Shown piece by piece: positions 1 to 8,033 of a stretch of DNA of 64,000 nucleotides (position 1 is its first letter; every line of letters starts with the position of its first letter). This stretch comes from Pedobacter roseus. GTDB taxonomy: Bacteria > Bacteroidota > Bacteroidia > Sphingobacteriales > Sphingobacteriaceae. The notes beneath the pieces were generated by a model. That model was given only the letters and a program-made list of their open reading frames with translations. It was not told where the DNA came from and did not search any database. The position numbers and the translations under genes are program-made. Location of the stretch: the NCBI RefSeq assembly GCF_014395225.1, contig NZ_CP060723.1:5518001-5582000 (forward strand), read 5' to 3'.

Positions 1-907
1 TGGCATCATTTAAAATTTCCTGCACCTTAAAACCGTAAAAGCGCATTAACCAATCGGTTTGGTATAATCGGTTTTCTCTTAATAATGGTGGCTGGGTTCC
101 CAAAATTGGCATCCGTGTATCGTTACTAATGGGTACATAACCCGAATAATAAACCCTTTTGAGCGCAAAATTTTTATAAAAGGCATTGGCCGTGTACATA
201 ATGTCTTTATCACTTTCGGGTGTTGCGCCAATTACCATTTGTGTGCTTTGACCAGCAGGTACAAATTTGGGCACATGTTTAATCAGTTTTTTATCTGCGG
301 TAAACTGCGTAATCTGTTGCTGTACAAAGCCCAGTGGTTTAATCACATCTGCGTGGTTTTTTTCAGGTGCCAAAAGTTTTAAACCCGCTTCGGTAGGCAT
401 TTCTAAATTAATACTCATCCTGTCAGCGTAAAGGCCAGCCTCTTTAATCAGCTCATCGCTGGCTCCCGGAATGGTTTTCAGGTGGATGTAACCATTGTAA
501 TTCTGCTCCAGCCTTAATTTTTTTACCACTAAAAGCAAACGCTCCATGGTAAAATCGGCATTTTTGAAAATCCCCGAACTTAAAAACAGCCCTTCAATAT
601 AATTGCGGCGGTAAAAGTTCATGGTAAGGTCTACCACTTCATCTACCGTAAAGGCCGCACGTTTAATGTCGTTGCTTTTCCGCGATACACAGAACAAACA
701 ATCGTATATACAATGGTTGGTTAAGAGGATTTTTAAAAGCGAAACACAACGTCCATCTTCGGTATAAGTATGGCAAATGCCGGAAGAGTGACTGTCGCCC
801 AGCCCTTTAGTAGTGTTTTTTCTTGTGCCGCCGCTTGATGAACAAGAAACATCGTATTTAGCGGCGTCAGCAAGAATATTAAGTTTTTCACGAATTCGAT
901 CAGACAT
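1..907 (-). CDS. Putative DNA modification/repair radical SAM protein (3' end off the window)
   Basis: The start ATG is the complement of 905-907; about 302 residues are visible and the C-terminus lies beyond the left edge. The protein opens MSDRIREKLNILADAAKYD and carries the radical SAM cluster motif CIYDCLFC (CX3CX2C) about 75 residues in, followed by text typical of the family usually annotated as putative DNA modification/repair radical SAM protein (TIGR03916-like). Such proteins bind a 4Fe-4S cluster and S-adenosylmethionine. In many Bacteroidota the gene is followed by a companion DNA-metabolism gene, which would lie outside this window. The exact substrate is unknown. The family call is recalled from motif and overall text, not searched. 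Confidence 0.8.
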   Translation of the reverse strand, partial: MSDRIREKLNILADAAKYDVSCSSSGGTRKNTTKGLGDSHSSGICHTYTEDGRCVSLLKILLTNHCIYDCLFCVSRKSNDIKRAAFTVDEVVDLTMNFYRRNYIEGLFLSSGIFKNADFTMERLLLVVKKLRLEQNYNGYIHLKTIPGASDELIKEAGLYADRMSINLEMPTEAGLKLLAPEKNHADVIKPLGFVQQQITQFTADKKLIKHVPKFVPAGQSTQMVIGATPESDKDIMYTANAFYKNFALKRVYYSGYVPISNDTRMPILGTQPPLLRENRLYQTDWLMRFYGFKVQEILNDA

Positions 908-1000
908 AGGGGGAATATTTACTAACAAATATAGCTTAATAACTAAAAATATTAGTAAATAGATTTGTTAAATCTATTCGTTTAAGGAATAATCGTAATC

Positions 1001-1519
1001 TTAACTAAAACTGTTTGAAGGATTAAAGGGCAACTGATGAACCATTTGATAGTTTGCCTGATAGTATTGTAATGCTGAAAAAAATCGGTCTGCTTCAGTT
1101 TCATGATTTTTAAGCGGACTGAAATTGGCCACAAAATCAGGATTGTTAAATGCAATTTGATAAAAATAACCACCATTAAAGTTGTCAAACATTTCGGTTA
1201 CGCTCGTTACATTTTCCCAACTGCAAAAAAAATCTGTTCTTCGGTACAAGAAAGAAGTACTTTTTAGTTTAATGCTGATTCCGTTTTCGTTGATCAGCAC
1301 TGTACTGTGCACAAATATTTGCGTTCTGGTTATCCATAATAAAAACAGCGCCATCGAAATCATTGCTGTAGCAACTAAAAATAAGGTGCTAAGTTCTGAA
1401 AGTGAAGTGGGTAAATTAAAAAGGCAATACAACATTAAGGATATAAAAATCGCGGGTATGCCAACCATTGCGATTAATAACACACTATTTTTGTGGTATT
1501 TTAATTTATAGGAATGCAT
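1001..1519 (-). CDS. Small two-TM membrane protein, unknown function
   Basis: This 172-residue protein starts MHSYKLKYHKNS. Two hydrophobic stretches (about residues 13-35 and 44-62) form a hairpin, followed by a soluble domain with a beta-rich, PH-like look (IFVHSTVLINENGISIKL, then SWENVTSV). This resembles the general plan of small bacterial membrane proteins of the STM3941/PH-like type, but I do not recognise the family securely. It stands alone on the minus strand between the radical SAM gene and the HD hydrolase, 93 bp upstream of the former. No catalytic residues are apparent. Confidence 0.6.
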   Translation of the reverse strand: MHSYKLKYHKNSVLLIAMVGIPAIFISLMLYCLFNLPTSLSELSTLFLVATAMISMALFLLWITRTQIFVHSTVLINENGISIKLKSTSFLYRRTDFFCSWENVTSVTEMFDNFNGGYFYQIAFNNPDFVANFSPLKNHETEADRFFSALQYYQANYQMVHQLPFNPSNSFS

Positions 1520-1606
1520 AAGGATTAATTTTTTATAAAATTAAGGCCTTATAAATTGTTCTGAAATACTGATTAATAGGTAATTCTTGACAGACCGGCT
1601 GTAGGT

Positions 1607-2251
1607 TTAATTACCCTCCCATTCTTTGTAAAACTGATCAAGGTACAATAACATAAAATTATGCCTTTCTATCGCTATTTTTTTACCTGCCACGGTATTC
1701 ATCATATCTTTAAGCAATAGCAGTTTTTCGTAAAAGTGGTTAATGGTTGGGGCAGTGGTATTTTTGTAACTTTCTTTGTTCAGGTGCTCTTCCGGTAGGA
1801 TGGCTGGATCATAAAGCACCCTGTTCTTAAATCCGCCATAAGTAAATGCCCTGGCAATACCAATGGCACCAATGGCATCCAGGCGATCGGCATCCTGAAC
1901 GATTTGCATTTCTTTTGAAGTAAAACCTGCTCCATCAAAACTATTTTTGAACGACATGTGCTGAATAATCAGCTTAACATGTTCAATAGTCTCTGCATCA
2001 ACTTCGATAGATTTTAAGAAGGAAGCTGCCATATTGGGGCCTAATTCTTCATCACCATTGTTAAATTTAGGATCGGCAATATCGTGCAGCAATGCAGCAA
2101 ATGCAACCACAAATTCATTGCCATTTTCTTGCTGATTGATGGTTAAAGCGGTTTTAAACACACGCTCAATGTGAAACCAATCATGTCCTGCCTCAGCATG
2201 CGCTAAGGTTTCTTTTACAAAATCAATGGTTTTCTGGATGGTAACCTGCAT
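1607..2251 (-). CDS. HD-domain metal-dependent phosphohydrolase
   Basis: A 214-residue cytosolic HD-superfamily protein. Metal-binding residues are visible in the expected order: His23 in GHDWFHIERV, the His56-Asp57 pair in LLHDIAD, and Asp120 in VQDADRLDAIGAIG. The ADRLDAIGAIGIARAF block is characteristic of the YpgQ/YedJ-type small HD hydrolases, which are thought to act on nucleotides or other phosphate esters. Length fits that group. It is monocistronic, with no neighbour that explains its substrate. Confidence 0.8.
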   Translation of the reverse strand: MQVTIQKTIDFVKETLAHAEAGHDWFHIERVFKTALTINQQENGNEFVVAFAALLHDIADPKFNNGDEELGPNMAASFLKSIEVDAETIEHVKLIIQHMSFKNSFDGAGFTSKEMQIVQDADRLDAIGAIGIARAFTYGGFKNRVLYDPAILPEEHLNKESYKNTTAPTINHFYEKLLLLKDMMNTVAGKKIAIERHNFMLLYLDQFYKEWEGN

Positions 2252-2321
2252 AAGATCTAATTTTCTCCAAAGGTATTGGAATTATCTGCAGGGATAAAAA
2301 AATGATATCAACAGCGACGGT

Positions 2322-2603
2322 TTAGCTTGCCGTCGCTGCCCTGTTTTCGTCATCAGCAATGATTTTGATCAAATCACTGTGATTTAAAGTTAATAAATGT
2401 GGTACTTCAACTTCTAAAATTGCTGCAATCTGAAATAAACGGTCGATAGTTAATTTACTATATCCGAGCTCAATTTTGCTGTAAGCATTTTGTGATATTT
2501 TCAGTTTCGCTGCCAGATAATCTTGAGTATAATCTCTGTATTCTCTAATTTTTCTAATATTCCCGGCAACATTTTTTGTCTTTAACGCCAATACATCTTC
2601 CAT
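2322..2603 (-). CDS. XRE-family helix-turn-helix regulator
   Basis: A 93-residue protein whose residues 12-70 form a Cro/C1-type HTH: IRKIREYRDYTQDYLAAKLK, then ISQNAYSKIELGYSKLTIDR and an AAILEV helix. The remaining C-terminal tail is short and has no sensor domain. It is transcribed away from the double-glycine peptide genes, its start 304 bp from the first one. It could therefore control that locus from the shared intergenic region, but that is inference only; small XRE proteins of this type are very common in Bacteroidota. Confidence 0.85.
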   Translation of the reverse strand: MEDVLALKTKNVAGNIRKIREYRDYTQDYLAAKLKISQNAYSKIELGYSKLTIDRLFQIAAILEVEVPHLLTLNHSDLIKIIADDENRAATAS

Positions 2604-2907
2604 AAAAGGGATAGTTTTTTAATGTTCTTCTCTTATCTACGAAAATCTTGATATAACAGATTTCGGAACTGCACATTTTTAGCACTAATAGGAATAACGC
2701 GAAACGGTAGAAAGAATTATTTATTACAACAAAGGAACAACCTAAATGTTTAATGTATTCTAATTGTGAGTTGCTAATCAGCGCATTACGAAAACTTTAA
2801 GCCGCCTAGCTTCGTTTCTTAAATAACCCTGGCGTTAAAAGCCGGTTTATAAAAGGAGTAGCCGAAAACCTCAAACAGAGTAGGCATTATTAAAATTAGA
2901 AAACGTT
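2604..2907. promoter_or_regulatory. Divergent intergenic region between XRE gene and peptide locus
   Basis: This 304-bp stretch holds no gene I can support. It must contain the promoters of the XRE gene (minus) and the first leader-peptide gene (plus). Its right end (2864-2894) is nearly repeated ahead of the second peptide gene (3365-3394), differing by two substitutions and one indel: GAAAACCT, two variable bases, AACAGAGTAGGC, then TTATTAAA. I could not assign a -33/-7 promoter with confidence. Confidence 0.45.
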
Positions 2908-3141
2908 ATGAAACTTCAAGAGTTAAATTTAAACGAAATGAAAGAAATCAACGGTGGTGGTTTATTTGGTGGTAATGATTCATCGAGTTCAGGTGGGCTG
3001 TTAGGGTCTATCGGAATTGGTAACCTGTTATCATTCTCAAATGAAACCCAAGACGGAGATGAATCGAGTAAAACCTCGTTCTCTTTAGGGAATAACATTG
3101 GTGGAAGCTTAGAAGGATTATTCAAAAGCTTAACCAGCTAA
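2908..3141 (+). CDS. Double-glycine-leader secreted peptide 1
   Basis: A 77-residue precursor. Residues 1-17 (MKLQELNLNEMKEINGG) match a C39-processed leader: Leu at -12, Glu at -8, Met at -7, Ile at -4, Gly-Gly at -2/-1. Cleavage would release a 60-residue core beginning GLFGGND. The core has no cysteine, is rich in Gly/Ser/Leu/Asn, and contains several GxxxG steps (GGLLG, GNNIG, GSLEG), a pattern known from class IIb bacteriocins. By my count 57 of 77 residues match peptide 2. It lies upstream of an HlyD adaptor and a C39 ABC exporter. Bacteriocin, pheromone or structural peptide are all possible; none can be proved here. Confidence 0.82.
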   Translation: MKLQELNLNEMKEINGGGLFGGNDSSSSGGLLGSIGIGNLLSFSNETQDGDESSKTSFSLGNNIGGSLEGLFKSLTS

Positions 3142-3164
3142 TTTGACGTAACGACTCAATTTAT

Positions 3165-3196
3165 AAAAAAGGGACTTCTTCGGAGGTCCTTTTTTT
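3165..3196 (+). terminator. Rho-independent terminator after peptide 1
   Basis: A GGGACTTC / GAGGTCC stem with a TTCG-type loop and one G-T pair inside it is followed by a run of seven T, 23 bp after the peptide 1 stop codon. Confidence 0.85.
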
Positions 3197-3404
3197 ATGT
3201 CCTGCGGTTAACGTTTTGAATAATAAAATTGTTTTAATTAACTGACAACCAGTTGTTTTATTGTATTCGCTGCTGTTGTTCGATACCTGGTTTTACCGAA
3301 ATCTGATGTCCTTATTAATGCGTTTGTTAATTAAAGGCTGTTCAAACAGCGATAAGGGAATGCTGAAAACCTTTAACAGAGTAGGCTTATTAAATCTATT
3401 TATT

Positions 3405-3638
3405 ATGAAAATGCAAGATTTGAATTTAACAGAAATGAAAGAGATTAATGGTGGCGGTTTATTTGGTAACAACAATTCATCAAGTAATGGTGGTTTATTG
3501 GGATCAATCGGAATCGGTAATTTATTGTCGTTCCAAACCGCCAGTAAAGATGGTGATGAAGCAAGTGCAAGTTCGTTATCGATCGGTAATAACATTGGCG
3601 GAAGCTTAGCTGGCTTATTTGATAGCTTAAGCAAATAA
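3405..3638 (+). CDS. Double-glycine-leader secreted peptide 2
   Basis: A 77-residue precursor that is a near-duplicate of peptide 1. A longer in-frame reading from 3261 exists, but the ATG at 3405 is chosen because it aligns exactly with peptide 1 and gives the leader MKMQDLNLTEMKEINGG. Cleavage after Gly17 leaves a 60-residue core beginning GLFGNNN. It keeps the Gly/Leu segment SIGIGNLLSF and the tail GNNIGGSLAGLFDSL; differences from peptide 1 cluster in the middle linker and in charge (Lys/Glu versus Asp/Ala). It has no cysteine. Peptides 1 and 2 could act as a pair or be simple paralogues. The duplication includes the 30-bp sequence upstream. Confidence 0.82.
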   Translation: MKMQDLNLTEMKEINGGGLFGNNNSSSNGGLLGSIGIGNLLSFQTASKDGDEASASSLSIGNNIGGSLAGLFDSLSK

Positions 3639-3656
3639 TAACAGTTAAAAATGAAT

Positions 3657-3690
3657 AAAGGAGTGGTAATTCAAAATTACGCTCCTTTTT
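3657..3690 (+). terminator. Rho-independent terminator after peptide 2
   Basis: The stem GGAGTGGTAATT pairs with AATTACGCTCC across a short loop and is followed by TTTTT. It lies 22 bp beyond the peptide 2 stop and just before peptide 3. Confidence 0.8.
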
Positions 3691-3712
3691 CTATTCAATT
3701 TAATTTAGAGCA

Positions 3713-3928
3713 ATGGAAAATTTATCAGAAAAAGAACTTGTAACTATTGGTGGCGGTGGCTTGTTTGATGGCAATAAGGCCACTATGGGCATATTGCTTA
3801 CGGCAACAGCAGATAGTTTACTAAACCTCACTTTTACCAGGAGTTATGGCGATTACAAAAATTCTACTACACTTTCGGTAGGTAATGGCATTAACTTAAA
3901 TCTCGGCTTTTTAGGCCAGAAACAATAA
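3713..3928 (+). CDS. Double-glycine-leader secreted peptide 3
   Basis: A 71-residue precursor whose leader MENLSEKELVTIGGG fits the canonical LSxxELxxIxGG pattern even better than its neighbours: Leu4 at -12, Glu8 at -8, Leu9 at -7, Ile12 at -4. Cleavage after Gly15 would give a 56-residue core starting GLFDGN, so all three cores begin GLF. The core is diverged, but the stretch TTLSVGNGINLNLGFLG lines up with the SLGNNIGGSLEGLF tail of peptide 1. It has no cysteine. It is a third, older member of the family, or a peptide with a different role. It precedes the exporter genes by about 90 bp. Confidence 0.75.
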   Translation: MENLSEKELVTIGGGGLFDGNKATMGILLTATADSLLNLTFTRSYGDYKNSTTLSVGNGINLNLGFLGQKQ

Positions 3929-3944
3929 TTGAACAATAATTTTA

Positions 3945-3977
3945 ATAAGGACCATTGATTTGGTCTTTATTTTTTTG
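3945..3977 (+). terminator. Terminator/attenuator between peptide 3 and exporter genes
   Basis: AAGGACCA and TGGTCTTT pair across a TTGATT loop, followed by a T-rich run. It separates the peptides from the exporter genes and could set a high peptide-to-transporter ratio by partial read-through. Confidence 0.7.
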
Positions 3978-4017
3978 AAGAAAACCAAAACGACTTAAAT
4001 GCGTATATCATTTAGAT

Positions 4018-5223
4018 ATGGATAGCGACAAATATATATTTCCGAAAGAAGTTATTGAAAATACGGCCGAATACCATTTTCATACCCATAATTCCTACAC
4101 TAAAATTATATATCAGGTAATACTGGCGGTACTGATTCTTGCTTTTTTAGCCATGTTCCTCATCAAGGTTGATGTAAACGTGAAAAGTACGGGGCTTTTT
4201 AGGCCAACTGCAGAGCGGAATGAGATTAAACCACTGATTGCCGGCCGTATCGATTCGCTTTTTATTAAGGAAAACCTGCATGTTAAGGCAGGACAGGTTT
4301 TACTCACTATTAAAAAAGAGAATATCGAAAGTCAGGATGCGCTAAACCAGTTTCAGCAAACTGATGTTGAAGACCAGCTGCATGACCTTGGCCTGTTGAT
4401 CAATGCTTATAAAAGAAACGACTGGTCTAAAAAACTACCCTTAAAATCTGGTGTTTATGGTCAGCAATACAGTTTGTTTATGCAACGGGTTACGGAGGCC
4501 AAAGCCCGTTACCAACTCGCTTATAAAAATTACGACCGTTATGCATACCTCTATAAAAGAAAAGCTGTTTCGGCCCTTGAATATGATGAGGTAAAACTTA
4601 AAAAAGATAATGTATTTAACGAGCTTTCTTTAATTGGGGAAGAGCAAGGGAGTAAATGGCAAACGGAACTTAACCAGTTGAATATCCAGAACCAGCAATT
4701 GGATTCGCGTGATCGGCAATATCAGGAGGAAAAAGAATTTTATACCATTAAAGCGCCTTTAACGGGTACCGTGCAGCAGCTAAAAGGTATCCAGCCGGGA
4801 AGTTCCATTTCGGCCAACGAAATTTTAGGCGAAATTTCGCCAGATTCAGGCCTTATTGCCGAAACTTATGTACAGCCAAAAGATATCGGCTTGTTACATG
4901 TAGGCACCAAAGCCAGGTTTCAGATTGATGCCTATAATTATAATGAATGGGGGATGGCCACCGGGAAAGTAATATCCATTTCGAGCGATGTTTTTATGCA
5001 GAATGGAGCACAACCTTTTTTTAAGGTAAGGTGCCTGCTCGATAAAAACAGCTTGAAACTCCGTAATGGTTATGTTGGGAAAATTAAAAAAGGGATGACC
5101 TTACAGGCCCGCTTTTTTGTTACCCGTAGAACATTGTTCCAATTGCTTTACGATAAAGCAGATGATTGGTTAAATCCGAACGTAATCCCTCAAAGTAAAG
5201 AAACCCAAGTAACCCGCCTATGA
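4018..5223 (+). CDS. HlyD-family membrane-fusion protein for peptide export
   Basis: A 401-residue periplasmic adaptor with a cytoplasmic N-terminus and one TM helix at about residues 35-52 (VILAVLILAFLAMFLI). A biotinyl-lipoyl-like half follows (PLIAGRIDSLFIKENLHVKA), then a long alpha-helical hairpin (about 100-235) and the second lipoyl half (KAPLTGTVQQLKGIQPG). A beta-barrel domain closes the protein. It should link the ABC exporter in the inner membrane to a TolC-like outer-membrane channel, which is not encoded here. Its last codons overlap the start of the exporter gene by 4 bp (ATGA), a sign of translational coupling. Confidence 0.9.
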   Translation: MDSDKYIFPKEVIENTAEYHFHTHNSYTKIIYQVILAVLILAFLAMFLIKVDVNVKSTGLFRPTAERNEIKPLIAGRIDSLFIKENLHVKAGQVLLTIKKENIESQDALNQFQQTDVEDQLHDLGLLINAYKRNDWSKKLPLKSGVYGQQYSLFMQRVTEAKARYQLAYKNYDRYAYLYKRKAVSALEYDEVKLKKDNVFNELSLIGEEQGSKWQTELNQLNIQNQQLDSRDRQYQEEKEFYTIKAPLTGTVQQLKGIQPGSSISANEILGEISPDSGLIAETYVQPKDIGLLHVGTKARFQIDAYNYNEWGMATGKVISISSDVFMQNGAQPFFKVRCLLDKNSLKLRNGYVGKIKKGMTLQARFFVTRRTLFQLLYDKADDWLNPNVIPQSKETQVTRL

Positions 5224-7475
5224 AAAGCATAAAACAATTTTTCGGGGCTTTAACATCAGGAAAAAAAGCGAAGAAAACCATTATTAAACAACATGATGTT
5301 ACCGACTGCGGTGCAGCGTGTTTGGCCTCAATTGCCATCCATTATGGTTTGGATATGCCCATTGCACGGATCAGGCAGTATGCCTCTACCGATAAAAAAG
5401 GCACCAATGTACTTGGACTGATAGAAGCATCGGCAAGACTGGGCTTTTCGGCAAAGGGTGTAAAAGCCGCCTATGATAATCTTTTTACCATTCCCTTACC
5501 TGTTATTGCACATGTAAACCATAATAACATTGCGCACTACATTGTGCTTTACAGCATCAACGAATCGTATGTAGAAGTGATGGACCCTGCTTATGGCGAA
5601 ATGCAAAAGTTAACACCGGATGAATTCAGGCAAAAGTGGACGGGTGTACTGATTATGCTTTTACCGGGAGATGATTTTACCGCAGGTACCGAAAGGATTT
5701 CACTCGAAAAAAGATTTCTTTACCTGTTGATGCCACATAAATCGGTTTTACTACAGGTATTGATTGGTGCAATTTTTTATACCATACTGGGTTTATCAAC
5801 CTCTATATTTCTCCAGAAAATAGTAGATAATGTTTTGCCCGAAGGAAATACCAACCTGTTAAACTTAATGGGCACAGTGATGATCATCATCATTTTGGTG
5901 CAGATCTTTATCAATTATGCCAAAACCCTGCTCACCATTAAAACAGGTCAACAGATTGATGCAAGGCTCATACTCGGTTATTACAAACACCTTTTAAAAC
6001 TTCCACAGGCATTTTTTGATACCATGAGGGTAGGTGAGATTATTTCGCGGATGAACGATGCGGTAAAAATCAGGGCCTTTATAAACGATGTGCTCGTGGG
6101 TTTTGCGGTTAATGTTTTCATCTTGATTTTTTCTTTTGCCTTAATGTTTACCTACTATTGGAAACTGGCCCTCATTATGCTTACGGTGGTCCCTTTATAC
6201 GCCCTAGTGTATTATGTATCCAACCGGCTCAATAAAACCACACAGCGCCAGTTGATGGAAAAAAGCGCCGAACTCGAAAACCAATTGGTAGAATCGGTAA
6301 ACTCCGTAAGTACCATTAAACGTTTTGGCCTTGAAAATTTTTCAAACCTTAAAACAGAAATCAGGTTTATCAATCTCCTAAAAACGGTTTACACGTCTGG
6401 TACCAATTCGCTTTTAGTAGGTAATGCCAGTGGTTTTATTTCGAGTATTTTCTCGGTAATCCTGCTTTGGGCAGGCGCAAGTTTTGTACTGCAGAATATG
6501 ATTACCCCGGGCGAGCTTTTATCTTTTTACGCTATAATCGGGTATTTTACAGGGCCTGTGATTAGTTTGATCGGGATGAACAAAGTATTTCAGGATGCCC
6601 GTATTGCTGCCGACAGGCTTTTCGAAATTATGGATCTTGAAAGGGAGAAAACTGAAAACCGTACCGATTTAACGCCTGATATGATAGGAGATATCAAATT
6701 CAGGAATGTAAATTTCAGGTATGGGACCAGGGTAACGGTTTTTGAAGGTTTTGATCTGCATGTGCCCAAAGGAAAAATTACCGCTGTGGTAGGGGAAAGT
6801 GGATCGGGTAAAACCACGTTATTGTCCTTATTACAGAATATTTATCCGCTCCAGTCGGGGAACATTATGGTAGGCGAATTCGATATCAACTACATTACCA
6901 ACGAAAGTTTACGCAAAATTGTGGCCGTGGTACCTCAGGATGTGCATCTTTTTGCAGGCAATGTGATCGAGAATATTGCGGTGGGCGAAATGGAGCCTGA
7001 TATGAAAAAAATTATTCGCATCTGCGCCCAATTGCACATTATGGACTTTATTGAACGGCTACCCAATGGATTTGATACTTATCTGGGCGAAAATGCAACC
7101 AATTTATCTGGCGGACAGCGGCAGCGTTTGGCCATTGCCAGAGCATTATACCGTGAACCGGAAATCCTGATTCTGGACGAGGCTACATCTTCGCTCGATT
7201 CTTCTTCCGAAGAGCATATTCACCATGCCATTTCCCTTCTCCGTGAAAGAGGAAAAACGATTATTTTAATTGCCCATCGTTTAAGTACGGTGGTAAATGC
7301 AGATAAGATTGTGGTGTTAAAAGAGGGAAAACTGATAGAAGAAGGCACGCATGAGCAGCTTATTAAGTTGGATGGCATGTACACCGGCATGTGGCATAAG
7401 CAATTTCCATCAATTGCTGCGGCTGTTAAAAAAGGAAAGAAAAAAACTGTTGAAAATTTAGATGCTAAGGATTAA
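5220..7475 (+). CDS. Peptidase-containing ABC transporter (C39 peptidase, leader-cleaving)
   Basis: A 751-residue bacteriocin-type exporter that cleaves double-glycine leaders and pumps the core peptide out. The N-terminal C39 peptidase keeps its catalytic set: Gln24, Cys30 in VTDCGAACLA, His106 in IAHYIVLY and Asp122 in VMDPAYG. Six TM helices span about residues 170-460. The ATPase has Walker A GESGSGKTT (near 525), LSGGQRQR, Walker B ILILDEATSSLDS and the switch His in IAHRLST. All the parts needed are intact. The substrates are very probably the three peptides just upstream. Its stop codon overlaps that of the convergent gene at 7472. Confidence 0.95.
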   Translation: MKSIKQFFGALTSGKKAKKTIIKQHDVTDCGAACLASIAIHYGLDMPIARIRQYASTDKKGTNVLGLIEASARLGFSAKGVKAAYDNLFTIPLPVIAHVNHNNIAHYIVLYSINESYVEVMDPAYGEMQKLTPDEFRQKWTGVLIMLLPGDDFTAGTERISLEKRFLYLLMPHKSVLLQVLIGAIFYTILGLSTSIFLQKIVDNVLPEGNTNLLNLMGTVMIIIILVQIFINYAKTLLTIKTGQQIDARLILGYYKHLLKLPQAFFDTMRVGEIISRMNDAVKIRAFINDVLVGFAVNVFILIFSFALMFTYYWKLALIMLTVVPLYALVYYVSNRLNKTTQRQLMEKSAELENQLVESVNSVSTIKRFGLENFSNLKTEIRFINLLKTVYTSGTNSLLVGNASGFISSIFSVILLWAGASFVLQNMITPGELLSFYAIIGYFTGPVISLIGMNKVFQDARIAADRLFEIMDLEREKTENRTDLTPDMIGDIKFRNVNFRYGTRVTVFEGFDLHVPKGKITAVVGESGSGKTTLLSLLQNIYPLQSGNIMVGEFDINYITNESLRKIVAVVPQDVHLFAGNVIENIAVGEMEPDMKKIIRICAQLHIMDFIERLPNGFDTYLGENATNLSGGQRQRLAIARALYREPEILILDEATSSLDSSSEEHIHHAISLLRERGKTIILIAHRLSTVVNADKIVVLKEGKLIEEGTHEQLIKLDGMYTGMWHKQFPSIAAAVKKGKKKTVENLDAKD

Positions 7476-7975
7476 TATAATCCCCAGTCATCTTCAAATT
7501 CGTCTTTTTCGAAGTATTTAACCCATTCGATAAATAACAAACGGAATTTCTCCATTTCGTCTAAAACAATGTCTTTATATTCTGGCGTGCAGATTTCGAA
7601 CATATCTGCTGCCCTTACCTGGGTTTCGAGTTCTCGGCAATTGGTGCGGATAATGGAAGCATTCTCCATCCTTAAAATATACATATCGGCACCTTCAGCA
7701 CCAACAATTTTAGGACAGAGCATCAGTGCATTCTGCATAATTAAGTTTGCAGTCATTTCGGCCATTTCACCTTCAAGCGTTTCGCAGAACAGGGCCGCAT
7801 ATTTATACACAGCCCTAGCCTGGTTATAAAGGCTTTTAGCCCTGGTTACCTTTAATCTAACTTTTTCCGCGTCATCACTCGATAGATTTTCTTCATCCTC
7901 ATCATCGCGGCCAAAACGGCTAAAATGCTCCCATTCGGGCATGTGGTCCATGTCATCAAATTCCATATTCTTCAA
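7472..7975 (-). CDS. Conserved-looking hypothetical protein, acidic ends
   Basis: A 167-residue soluble protein with acidic N- and C-termini (SRFGRDDEDEENLSSDDAEK and KDEFEDDWGLY) and a helical middle that contains ARAVYKYAALFCETLEGEM. No TM segment, signal peptide or catalytic motif is visible, and I do not recognise the family. The stop codon overlaps that of the exporter gene on the other strand, leaving no room for a terminator between them. The gene is not obviously part of the export locus. Confidence 0.65.
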   Translation of the reverse strand: MKNMEFDDMDHMPEWEHFSRFGRDDEDEENLSSDDAEKVRLKVTRAKSLYNQARAVYKYAALFCETLEGEMAEMTANLIMQNALMLCPKIVGAEGADMYILRMENASIIRTNCRELETQVRAADMFEICTPEYKDIVLDEMEKFRLLFIEWVKYFEKDEFEDDWGLY

Positions 7976-8033
7976 AATTTTCTACGTTATGGTACGTAAG
8001 AGAGCGTAATATATTAATTTTCAATCAAAAAGA

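Noticed and set aside
3261..3404. 48 extra N-terminal residues on peptide 2 from an upstream in-frame ATG
   Set aside because: The added text is unlike peptide 1 and crosses the conserved upstream element; the ATG at 3405 aligns both leaders exactly.
2916..3634. Antisense open frames across peptides 1 and 2
   Set aside because: They mirror the Gly/Ser-rich coding strand as Pro-rich text and have no independent support.
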